DNA of 32,594 bases from assembly GCA_937902425.1 (NCBI GenBank), contig CALFNB010000024.1:1-32594 (forward strand), in the 5' to 3' direction. The notes below the pieces were generated by a model that was not told the origin of the DNA, searched no databases, and saw only the letters and a program-made list of their open reading frames with translations. This document shows, in pieces, positions 1 to 7,111 of this stretch (within the stretch, counting starts at the first letter, position 1; each line of letters begins with the position of its first letter). The stretch is from an uncultured Acetobacteraceae bacterium (lineage in GTDB: Bacteria > Pseudomonadota > Alphaproteobacteria > Acetobacterales > Acetobacteraceae). The translations under genes and the position numbers were made by a program.

Positions 1-599
1 GCTTGCAGTAGAGGCTCAATGCGCCGCTGGCCGGCTTCAAGGCGCTCATCAGCTCGGGCCGCGGCAGCGGTGCGTTCGAGCAGCACCTGGTCGATCGCCA
101 GCCGCATCGCGGCCGCGAACGCCGTGTCCTCTCGCGCACTCTCGTATGCGCCGACTATCAGACGGCACAGCAACCGCTCGCCAAAACTGTCCGCGCGAAA
201 GCGTTCGTCATAGGCGGCGGCTTTCTTCACCGCCTGGTTCGCGATTTCCCTCGCGTCAAGGTTGGCATGCGCGACGGTCAGCCGATCCGGCAAGGTTTCC
301 GACAACACGGCCGGGAGTGCTTCGAGCATCCCCGCCATCTCGGCCCGACCGTGTGGATCGGAGCCGAATTCGTGGATCAGCCACTCGCGATGTTCGCGTT
401 CGATCCGTTTCGCCAGCCGTCCAGCGGCCTTGCTCACCACGTCGCGGGGGCGGTCGCGCAGCGCATGCCCCGCCTCGATGCTCCGGTCGCCGACCTCGGC
501 GAGCAGTGAAGCGAACTCAAACTCGTTGGCATGCAACACCGCGGCAAGCGAGGTGAAGGCCCAGGCCCCGAGTTTCATGGCGCAGGCGGCGTCGAGCAC
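1..599 (-). CDS. Unknown protein, N-terminal part; runs off the left edge
   Basis: An open frame on the minus strand runs without a stop from about 599 to the window edge, about 199 codons. The proposed start is GTG at 597-599, preceded by GGAGGG four bases upstream; an ATG seven codons later (576-578) is the alternative. The visible protein is almost entirely helical by composition. It begins near MKLGAWAFTSLAAVLHANEF and contains a charged stretch (RLAKRIEREHREWLIHEF) and a coiled-coil-like end (RADERLEAGQRRIEPLLQ) just before the edge. The plus-strand frames here have the skewed Ser/Arg composition of antisense shadows. I do not recognise the family. Helical N-termini of this kind sometimes precede NTPase or repeat domains in large signalling or defence proteins, but that domain would lie outside the window. 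I am fairly sure it is coding and unsure of start and function. Confidence 0.6.
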   Translation of the reverse strand, partial: MLDAACAMKLGAWAFTSLAAVLHANEFEFASLLAEVGDRSIEAGHALRDRPRDVVSKAAGRLAKRIEREHREWLIHEFGSDPHGRAEMAGMLEALPAVLSETLPDRLTVAHANLDAREIANQAVKKAAAYDERFRADSFGERLLCRLIVGAYESAREDTAFAAAMRLAIDQVLLERTAAAARADERLEAGQRRIEPLLQ

Positions 600-929
600 G
601 GGTCCCTCCGCGACAACCAATCCAGGAGTGGAAGCGTTTCACGCTACGCCGGTATGCGTCGTTCTTCCAATGAAATTGGTGCCGCCCCCAGGGCCGGAAG
701 TAAGCTGGAAGGGCGACAACGAAAAGGAGATAGATTCAGAAGTTCAACCGTAACAGACAATATCAGGGACCCACCCAATTTCCGGAGGCCAACTATCTCG
801 GCGAACAGTCGGTTGAGGCCGGCACCGGCAAGACCCACACGGCGAGAATCCGTCACGGCGGACCGGTTGACCAGGTCCCCTCAGTGGGCCTTGCCGCGGG
901 CCGCCAGGATCCACGAACGACCGTGGATC
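600..929. other. Non-coding gap with no convincing gene
   Basis: This 330-base stretch lies between the start of the leftmost minus-strand gene and the stop of the Uma2-like gene. It should contain the promoter of the leftmost gene. A plus-strand frame from about 737 reads through a Walker-A-like peptide (EAGTGKTHTARI, near 810-845). It is preceded by AAGGAG around 723-728 but has no ATG, GTG or TTG at the expected place. Minus-strand frames here are short and unrecognised. I annotate no gene. The only clear structure is the hairpin at its right end. Confidence 0.5.
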
Positions 930-931
930 CT
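906..931. terminator. Perfect 10-bp hairpin overlapping the Uma2 stop codon
   Basis: AGGATCCACG (906-915) and CGTGGATCCT (922-931) are perfect reverse complements separated by AACGAC. The right arm includes two bases of the TAG stop (930-932) of the minus-strand Uma2-like gene, so the hairpin forms exactly at the end of that message. No T-tract follows on either strand, so if it terminates transcription it is not a classical intrinsic terminator. It could instead stabilise the 3' end of the mRNA. Confidence 0.5.
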
Positions 932-1520
932 AACCAAGAAGCGCCGCAACGGGGATCACCGCCCCGGGCAATAGCTGAGGCTCCAGGACACCCCCGCGCC
1001 CAACATGCGACACCGACGCGTACTGCCCGCCCTCTGGTGCCCGGCAAACTTCCACCTCGCCCGCCGCGAGGTTCACGATCCAGAACTCCGGGATGCCATG
1101 CCGGGCATAGAGCGATCGTTTCACGCGCCGATCATAAGCCAGGCTGCTATCGGCGACCTCGATGATCAGCAACACCTCGTCGGGACGCGGTGTTGCCCGG
1201 CGGTAATCATCGGCCCTCGGCTTCAGAACCGCGAAATCCGGTTGCGGTTCACTGCGGTCGTCGAGTTGCACCGGATTTTGCACCGCCACGACACCCCGGT
1301 CACCCACGGCCAGGACAAGCCGGCGGTTAAGCGCGTTAACGGTGCCCGCGTGCTCGCTGCCGATCGGCGACATGGCTATCAACTGTCCTTCAATGAGTTC
1401 GACACGGTCGTCCTCGGTCAGGATGCCAACCTCACCCATGCGATGGTATTCAGCCACGGTCAGCGCGCGCCGGGCGACCCATGGATTACGGGTCAGGAGA
1501 TCGGTCTCGCCTGGTGCCAT
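930..1520 (-). CDS. Uma2-family (DUF820) PD-(D/E)XK endonuclease-like protein
   Basis: The protein has 196 residues from ATG at 1518-1520, preceded by GAGGGAATGGGAAG. The frame is open further upstream, but those residues lack a ribosome site. The family layout is clear. An N-terminal segment (LTVAEYHRM...DDRVELIEGQLIAM, about residues 20-50) is followed by the HAGTVNALNRRL helix. The nuclease-fold acids lie in PDFAVLKPR (Asp95) and IIEVADSS (Glu121), with the RRVKRSLYARHGIPEFWIVN helix-strand after them. Uma2 proteins belong to the restriction-endonuclease-like fold and occur in many copies in some bacteria. Their biological role is largely unproven and they are often called putative endonucleases. 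It is transcribed away from the aldehyde dehydrogenase gene, and its stop codon lies in a hairpin. Confidence 0.9.
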   Translation of the reverse strand: MAPGETDLLTRNPWVARRALTVAEYHRMGEVGILTEDDRVELIEGQLIAMSPIGSEHAGTVNALNRRLVLAVGDRGVVAVQNPVQLDDRSEPQPDFAVLKPRADDYRRATPRPDEVLLIIEVADSSLAYDRRVKRSLYARHGIPEFWIVNLAAGEVEVCRAPEGGQYASVSHVGRGGVLEPQLLPGAVIPVAALLG

Positions 1521-1681
1521 CTTCCCATTCCCTCGGCTCAGAACCGGATTCAGTAAGCATGCCACCGGATGAACGCAAGGTATGACAACTTCAAGGTCCA
1601 CGAGCCAGATCCGCCAGCCCTGACAAAGCCCCCGAAACGCCCTATCTTCCGGTTAACCCCACGGACCAGGAGGACACACCC

Positions 1682-3160
1682 ATGTTGAACCCGCTCTCTC
1701 CCCTGCCGCTGAAGGACCCGACCTTGTTCCGCCAGGCCAACTACCTGGACGGCAAATGGGTGGAGGCCGATGGGGGCAAGACCATCGTCGTGAAGAACCC
1801 CGCCACCTTCGAGGCGATCGGCGAGGTCCCCGCCATGGGCACCGCCGAGACCCGCCGCGCGATCGAGGCCGCGCACCGCGCCTTTCCGGCCTGGCGCGCC
1901 TTGCTGGCCAAGGAACGCCGCGCCATCCTGCGCAAACTCTCCGACCTGATGCTGGCCAACACCGACGATCTCGGCGTCATCATGACCGCCGAGCAAGGCA
2001 AGCCGCTGACCGAGTCCAAAGGCGAGATCGCCTACGCCGCCAGCTTCATCGAATGGTTCGCTGATGAGGCACTGCGCGTCTACGGCGACACCATCCCGCG
2101 GAACGCCCAAGGCCGCCGCATCCTGGTGCTGAAGGAGCCGATCGGCGTGTTCGCCGCCATCACGCCGTGGAATTTCCCGTCCGCGATGATCACCCGCAAA
2201 GCCGGCCCGGGTTGGGCGGCGGGCTGCACCGGCGTGCTCCGGCCGGCGAGCCAGACCCCGTTCTCCGCTCTGGCGCTGGCGGTGCTGGCGGAACGCGCGG
2301 GCATGCCGCCGGGCGTGTGCAACGTGCTGACCGGCCCCTCCGGCCCGATGGGCGACGAGCTGACCAGCAACCCGATGGTGCGGAAGCTGTCGTTCACCGG
2401 CTCGACCGAGGTGGGTGCCAAACTGCTCGCCATGTGCGCCCCAACCATCAAGAAAACCTCCATGGAACTGGGCGGCAACGCGCCGTTCATCGTGTTCGAC
2501 GACGCCGATCTCGACGCCGCCGTACTGGGCGCCATGGCCAGCAAATACCGCAACACCGGACAGACCTGCGTCTGCGCCAACCGGCTGCTGGTGCAGGACG
2601 CCGTCTACGAGGCGTTCGCCGGGAAACTCAAAGCCGCGGTGGAGGCGATGATAGTCGGCAACGGCATGGAAGCCGGCGTCAGCCAGGGCCCACTGATCAA
2701 CGCCGACGCCCTCGCCAAGGTCGAGGAGCACATTGGCGACGCGGTCAAACGCGGCGCCTCGATCGTCACCGGCGGTAAGCGTCACGCGCTTGGCGGCAAT
2801 TTCTTCCAGCCGACGATCCTGGCGAATGTGCCCTCCGATGCGCTGATCTTCCGCGAGGAAACGTTCGGACCCGTCGCACCGTTGTTCCGCTTCAAGACCG
2901 AAGCGGAAGCGATCCGGATGGCCAACGACACTCAGTTCGGTCTGGCATCGTATTTCTACGCCCGCGACGTGGGCCGCATCTTCCGCGTGGCGGAGGCGCT
3001 GGAATATGGCATCGTCGGGATCAACGAAGGCATCATCTCCACCGCCGAGGCACCGTTCGGTGGGATGAAGCAGTCCGGGTTGGGACGCGAGGGGTCGAAG
3101 TACGGGATCGAGGATTATCTGGAGGTGAAGTACCTGGCGCTCGGCGGCATCGGGGGCTGA
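1682..3160 (+). CDS. gabD: NAD(P)-dependent aldehyde dehydrogenase, succinate-semialdehyde type
   Basis: The protein has 492 residues, the normal length for GabD-type enzymes, which oxidise succinate semialdehyde to succinate in the cytosol. AGGAGG lies eight bases before the ATG. Visible motifs are TPWNFP (Asn164), the cofactor loop GCTGVLRPAS (181-190), FTGSTEVG (238-245), the general base in MELGGNAPF (Glu262), the nucleophile in NTGQTCVCAN (Cys296), and EETFGPV (392-398). The N- and C-terminal regions (YLDGKWVEA; GGMKQSGLGREGSKYGIEDYLEVKY) match the GabD/GabD-like subfamily. One difference is notable: the usual VLKPAE loop reads VLRPAS, so the conserved Lys that contacts the adenosine ribose or 2'-phosphate is Arg187. 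A closely related semialdehyde could be the true substrate. The gene stands alone; the toxin-antitoxin remnant converges on its 3' end. Confidence 0.9.
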   Translation: MLNPLSPLPLKDPTLFRQANYLDGKWVEADGGKTIVVKNPATFEAIGEVPAMGTAETRRAIEAAHRAFPAWRALLAKERRAILRKLSDLMLANTDDLGVIMTAEQGKPLTESKGEIAYAASFIEWFADEALRVYGDTIPRNAQGRRILVLKEPIGVFAAITPWNFPSAMITRKAGPGWAAGCTGVLRPASQTPFSALALAVLAERAGMPPGVCNVLTGPSGPMGDELTSNPMVRKLSFTGSTEVGAKLLAMCAPTIKKTSMELGGNAPFIVFDDADLDAAVLGAMASKYRNTGQTCVCANRLLVQDAVYEAFAGKLKAAVEAMIVGNGMEAGVSQGPLINADALAKVEEHIGDAVKRGASIVTGGKRHALGGNFFQPTILANVPSDALIFREETFGPVAPLFRFKTEAEAIRMANDTQFGLASYFYARDVGRIFRVAEALEYGIVGINEGIISTAEAPFGGMKQSGLGREGSKYGIEDYLEVKYLALGGIGG

Positions 3161-3550
3161 CACACGAGCCTGGCAAGACATGGCCAGTTATCCGCCTCCC
3201 GCGGTGCCCGGCGCGCGGCTCGGGTGAGCGGCATGCGGTCGTGAACCAGACTGAGAACCTCGACCGCACCGTCTGGGGCGAGACGGTAAACGATCAGATG
3301 GCGGGGTTCAGCGACCCTCGCGTTCCGTTCGACCAGGCGTCGCGCTGAACGTAGGTGATATGCCCGAAGGCCGGCGACACGGGGAATATGTCGCGAGCCA
3401 GGGAGGTCCGGGGCAATCGCCGATCGCTGCCATCGCCGCCAGGATCAGGCGATGATATCGGGTAGCGGCGTCGATCCCCCAACGGAGGGCACTCTCAAGG
3501 AGAATATCGTCGATGCGATCGGCGGCTCGCCCAACGAGGCGCCAGGCCAC
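3115..3550 (-). pseudogene. ParE/RelE-type toxin gene, broken by a one-base insertion
   Basis: From the GTG at 3548-3550 the frame encodes a ParE-like N-terminus (AWRLVGRAADRIDDILLES, then RWGIDAATRYHRLILAAMAA). It shifts after IGD. Removing one of the two A bases at 3415-3416 (plus strand) restores a continuous protein that goes on as LPGSRHIPRVAGLRAYHLR, then VERNARVAEPRHLIVYRLAP and VEVLSLVHDRMPLTRAARRA. These are the expected ParE C-terminal strands. As read, the protein ends as an unrelated out-of-frame tail at 3308. The restored frame ends at a TAA at 3115-3117, inside the 3' end of the aldehyde dehydrogenase gene, so the stop may also have drifted. ParE toxins act on gyrase and RelE toxins cleave ribosomal mRNA; the class is inferred from sequence pattern. 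Either the gene is decayed or the base is a sequencing error. Confidence 0.8.
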
Positions 3551-3833
3551 TACGCCTGATCAACCGCCAAACGATCGGGCAACGCGCCATCGTCCGCTCG
3601 TGGAGGTCTTCAATGTCCTCGGAAGACGCGATGGTCACAAAGCGTCCGGCGTCCGCGACGGCGATACCTGCCTTTGCCTCGGAGATGACTTCGTCTTCAG
3701 CGGCGAGATCCTCGACAAAACGTCGTGCCGCCTCGACAAAGAACGCGGTCTCACTCGCGATTTTGCCCTCGGCGATCTGGCGGTCGATGAGAGACTTGAG
3801 TTCGTCCGGCAACTGAACCTGGATCACGCCCAT
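3495..3833 (-). CDS. ParD-like antitoxin, C-terminus altered by a one-base deletion
   Basis: The ATG at 3831-3833 is preceded by AGGAGG at seven bases. The N-terminus (IQVQLPDELKSLIDRQIAEG) is a ribbon-helix-helix DNA-binding region of the ParD/CC2985 type. The C-terminal toxin-binding part includes SSEDIEDLHERTMAR. As read the protein has 112 residues and ends in a basic tail that is simply the toxin gene read out of frame. Adding one base near 3578-3582 gives a C-terminus reading MARLPDRLAVDQA and a TAG at 3550-3552. That TAG would overlap the toxin GTG by one base, the usual coupled arrangement, and give 94 residues. The DNA-binding half is intact, so it may still repress its own promoter. 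The operon would run antitoxin then toxin, converging on the aldehyde dehydrogenase gene. Confidence 0.8.
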   Translation of the reverse strand: MGVIQVQLPDELKSLIDRQIAEGKIASETAFFVEAARRFVEDLAAEDEVISEAKAGIAVADAGRFVTIASSEDIEDLHERTMARCPIVWRLIRRSGLAPRWASRRSHRRYSP

Positions 3834-3982
3834 GAAACGCCTCCTGTGCGATCAGGATAGCAAGACGCGATGTACTCCGCACCTGTGACGGGTGGCCAGG
3901 AAACACGGTACGTGGTTCCGGACTTCCCAACAGTGGCTGCCCACGCGATGCTCCGCCGCCATCGTCCTCAAGGTACCCCACC

Positions 3983-5680
3983 ATGCCAACGCCAAACTGG
4001 CGCACTCGCGCCGGCACGACCTTCACCTGCGAAAAGCAATCCGCCACCGGCAAACGCGGCATGGTCGTCACCAACCACGCGCTCGCCTCGGCGGCCGGCG
4101 CGGAAATGCTCGCGGCCGGCGGCAACGCGATCGACGCCGCGATCGCCGCGTTCTTCACCCTGACCGTCGTCGAGCCCATGATGGTCGGCGTACTGGGCGG
4201 CGGCATGGCACATATCCGCCTCGCCGACGGCACCCACATCCTGATCGACAACCAGAGCACGGCGCCGCTCGCTACCGGCCGGACGACTTACACGCCCGAC
4301 CCGCGCGCCGCGCCCGGCAACATGGACACGATCGAGCGGAAGAACGCCCTTGGCCCGACCGCCGTCGCCACGCCGGGCAATTTGATGGGTTGGTGCGAGG
4401 CACTGGAACGTTTCGGCACGTTGCCTCGCGCCGATGTGATGGAACCGGCGATCCGCCACGCCTCCCGCGGTTTCCGGGTCACGCCGTATCTGCACGAATG
4501 TGTGTCCGACTGCGCCGCCGACCTCACACGCGATGCCGAAATCGCGAAACTTTATCTGCCGCGTGGCTTGCCGATCGCGCCGGGCACGCGGCTGGTCACC
4601 GGTGATTACGCCGAGACACTGCGTTCCATCGCGCGCGAGGGGCCCGCGATCCTTTACGCCGGCTCGCTCGGCCGCCACTACGTCGACCACATGACGAACT
4701 CCGGCGGCTACCTCTCGCATGAGGATCTGACCCGCTACCGCACGATCACGCGCGAGCCGATCCGCGGCACCTATCGCGGCTTTGAGATCATCGGCCCGCC
4801 GCCGCCCTCGTCCGGGCCGTTGCACATCGTGCAAATGCTCAACATCCTCGAAGGTTACGATATCGGAGCGCTCGGTTTCGGCTCGCCCGACACGCTGCAT
4901 CTGCTCGCCGAGGCGCTGAAGATCGCCTTCGCCGATCGCGCCGCCGCGACCGCCGATCCGGCGTTCGTGAAAGTCCCGGTGGAGAAGTTGCTCGACAAAG
5001 CCTACGCCGCCGACCGCCGCGGCCGCATCGACATGAAGCAAGCCCAAACCTGGAGCGCCGAGGTGGCACCGGGGGATGGCGGCTCACACACCACGCATCT
5101 GACGGTGGCCGACGGCATGGGCAACGTCGTCGCGAGCACGCAAACCATCAACAGTCTGTTCGGTGCGCGCTATATCGTGCCCGGCACCGGCATGATCCCG
5201 AACAACTATATGTTCGTGTTCGATCCGCGGCCGGGTCATGCGAGTTCGATCGCGCCGGGCAAGCGGGTTACCTCATCGATGTCGCCGGTGATCGTGCTGC
5301 GCGACGGCAAGCCGGTTTACGCTTTGGGCTTGCCGGGCGGGCTGCGGATTTTCCCCAGTGTGATGCAGGCGCTGTCCAATCTGATCGATCACGGGATGAC
5401 CGTGCGGGAAGCGGTCGAGGCGCCGCGCATCTGGACGCAGGGCAACGCACTGGAGCTTGAGGCCGGCTTTCCCGCCGCGGTCTTCAAGGCGCTGGCCGAT
5501 CGCGGCCATCCCGTCGCGAGCGTCGGCAACGTCGCGGGTGGGATGAGCGCGATCCAGTTCCATGACGGCGGCATGCTGGAGGGCGCCGCCTGCTGGCGCG
5601 CTGATGGGACACCGATCGGGGTCGGAGACGGGTTGGCTCGCCCAGGCGTGCGGTTCCGGCCGGAGGCGACGCGGATATGA
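3983..5680 (+). CDS. Gamma-glutamyltransferase-family Ntn hydrolase (GGT/acylase)
   Basis: The protein has 565 residues, normal for the family. GGT enzymes are made as one chain that cuts itself before a Thr. Here that residue is Thr370 in SHTTHLTVAD, which would give a large subunit of about 369 residues and a small one of about 195. Other family motifs are GGNAIDAAIAA (46-56), VGVLGGGMAHIRL (68-80), RVTSSMSPVIV (428-438) and LPGGLRIFPSVMQ (450-462). The GGT signature near the last of these is usually SPGGSRI, so the donor-site Ser is missing. This suggests an acylase or a GGT-like enzyme with another substrate. No signal peptide is visible, so it is probably cytosolic, unlike the periplasmic enterobacterial enzyme. 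The ribosome site is weak (AAGG). Its 3' end faces the minus-strand membrane protein 29 bases away. Confidence 0.88.
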   Translation: MPTPNWRTRAGTTFTCEKQSATGKRGMVVTNHALASAAGAEMLAAGGNAIDAAIAAFFTLTVVEPMMVGVLGGGMAHIRLADGTHILIDNQSTAPLATGRTTYTPDPRAAPGNMDTIERKNALGPTAVATPGNLMGWCEALERFGTLPRADVMEPAIRHASRGFRVTPYLHECVSDCAADLTRDAEIAKLYLPRGLPIAPGTRLVTGDYAETLRSIAREGPAILYAGSLGRHYVDHMTNSGGYLSHEDLTRYRTITREPIRGTYRGFEIIGPPPPSSGPLHIVQMLNILEGYDIGALGFGSPDTLHLLAEALKIAFADRAAATADPAFVKVPVEKLLDKAYAADRRGRIDMKQAQTWSAEVAPGDGGSHTTHLTVADGMGNVVASTQTINSLFGARYIVPGTGMIPNNYMFVFDPRPGHASSIAPGKRVTSSMSPVIVLRDGKPVYALGLPGGLRIFPSVMQALSNLIDHGMTVREAVEAPRIWTQGNALELEAGFPAAVFKALADRGHPVASVGNVAGGMSAIQFHDGGMLEGAACWRADGTPIGVGDGLARPGVRFRPEATRI

Positions 5681-5709
5681 AACTCAGGCCTCAGCGACCG
5701 CCAGGCCGA

Positions 5710-7047
5710 TCACTGTGGCACTTCGGTGCACGGCGCCGGGCAACTGATGTCCACCTTGTCGAACGTCTGCGCGAATGTCGCCACGATCGGCAGGTTGTCT
5801 CCGCCGACCAGAACGGCCAGCCCCAGCACAGCGCCGACATACAGCCAACGCGCCGTCTTCATCTGACGCACCCACGGCGCCAGCCCGGCCGCCAGCCCGA
5901 ACACCAGAAAGTGCATATGCGCGGCGTAGATATAGACACTGCCGCGAAACTGAAAATCGAGATGGAACACGAGGTTCAGCAACAACGCCGTGGCCATGCC
6001 TCCGGCGAGCCATCGTGTGCGCGGATGGGTCAGCGCGCCAACCGCGCCAATGGCGAGGAACACCAGCCAGCACCAGACCGCGACCGAACCAATCGGGGAG
6101 AACCGCCAGCCGCGGAAATCGCGCATGTCGATCCCCTCCGGCAAATGCAGGAAGTCGTAGTCCGGGGACACGAACGAGTAGCCCAGAAACGTCCGCAACA
6201 ACTGCAAGCCACCAACGCGAAAACCCTTCGTGCGCAGCCAGTAGATCTCCTTCAACGCCAGCACCGGATCGGCCAGCACGGTCAGCAGCGCGTCATGCCA
6301 GACAATAACGCCGAGCACCGCGACGATGCCGGTCAGCACGAGGCCGAACACGATCGCGCGGCGCACCGCCTCGATCGGGCCGGCGTCGCGCAACGAAACC
6401 AGCAGTTCGGCGACGAACACCTGCATCACGTTGGTCAGCGTGACGCCGAACGAGAACACCGCGATCGCGTAACGCCGCCATAGCCGGGGTTTCCCATCGG
6501 CCAACCGAGACGCCGTCACCAGCCAGAGCGCCGCCAGGCCGAACCCCGCCGGACCGTACGCCTCGACGATGATCGCGGTGAAAATCTGCGTGCCGGTGAC
6601 CGCGAACAGCACGGTCAGCGCCACCGCCTCCGGCAGCCCGCTCCGGATCACCCGCAGGAACAGGAAGCAGACCGCGACCGTGCCGCCGCCAAAGCAGGCC
6701 ATCACCATCGCGGAGGCTTGTTTGGGATCCAGGCCAGCCGCAAGGAACGGCCAGGCGAGCGGGCGAAGCAGCAGGATCAGCGGATGCTTGAAGTTCCCCG
6801 GATCAGCCGGCGCGAGCGCGAAGGTGCTGACATAGCGGGCCGGATCGAAATCGAACGCGAGATTGTAATAGTCGAGGTACTGCCCCCGCGCCAGGCGCAG
6901 CCCAAGCACCACGTACAATGCCAGCGCCGCCACGCCGAGCACGGCCGCCATGAGCAGGTCAGCGGACCGGAGTTCGCCTCCACCTGCTTTGTCGCGCCCA
7001 TGCAACGCGGGGGCGGTAACGCGAGTGAAGGCCATTTCAGATACCAT
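5710..7047 (-). CDS. Polytopic membrane protein, possibly a GT-C glycosyltransferase
   Basis: The protein has 445 residues with about ten or eleven hydrophobic segments spread along its length, for example LLMAAVLGVAALALYVVLGL near the N-terminus and WLYVGAVLGLAVLVGG near the end. After the first segment there is an acidic loop (YLDYYNLAFDFDPARY). This resembles the catalytic or metal-binding first periplasmic loop of GT-C enzymes, which use polyprenyl-phosphate sugars as donors. I recognise no specific family, so the assignment rests on topology, the acidic loop and context. The gene is divergent from the HAD-UbiA fusion with a gap of about 65 bases. The pair may share a promoter region and a pathway. 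ATG at 7033-7035 is an alternative start. A Wzy-like polymerase is another possibility but I see no supporting motif. Confidence 0.65.
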   Translation of the reverse strand: MVSEMAFTRVTAPALHGRDKAGGGELRSADLLMAAVLGVAALALYVVLGLRLARGQYLDYYNLAFDFDPARYVSTFALAPADPGNFKHPLILLLRPLAWPFLAAGLDPKQASAMVMACFGGGTVAVCFLFLRVIRSGLPEAVALTVLFAVTGTQIFTAIIVEAYGPAGFGLAALWLVTASRLADGKPRLWRRYAIAVFSFGVTLTNVMQVFVAELLVSLRDAGPIEAVRRAIVFGLVLTGIVAVLGVIVWHDALLTVLADPVLALKEIYWLRTKGFRVGGLQLLRTFLGYSFVSPDYDFLHLPEGIDMRDFRGWRFSPIGSVAVWCWLVFLAIGAVGALTHPRTRWLAGGMATALLLNLVFHLDFQFRGSVYIYAAHMHFLVFGLAAGLAPWVRQMKTARWLYVGAVLGLAVLVGGDNLPIVATFAQTFDKVDISCPAPCTEVPQ

Positions 7048-7111
7048 CGGTCACCGGTGCCACATATCGTGCTTTACAACGGCGATAAGCCGTGATGTCA
7101 ATCGGTTCCAT

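Noticed and set aside
1550-3181. Long minus-strand frame (543 residues) opposite the aldehyde dehydrogenase gene
   Set aside because: It is an antisense shadow rich in Gly, Arg, His and Gln. The plus strand encodes a complete dehydrogenase with all motifs.
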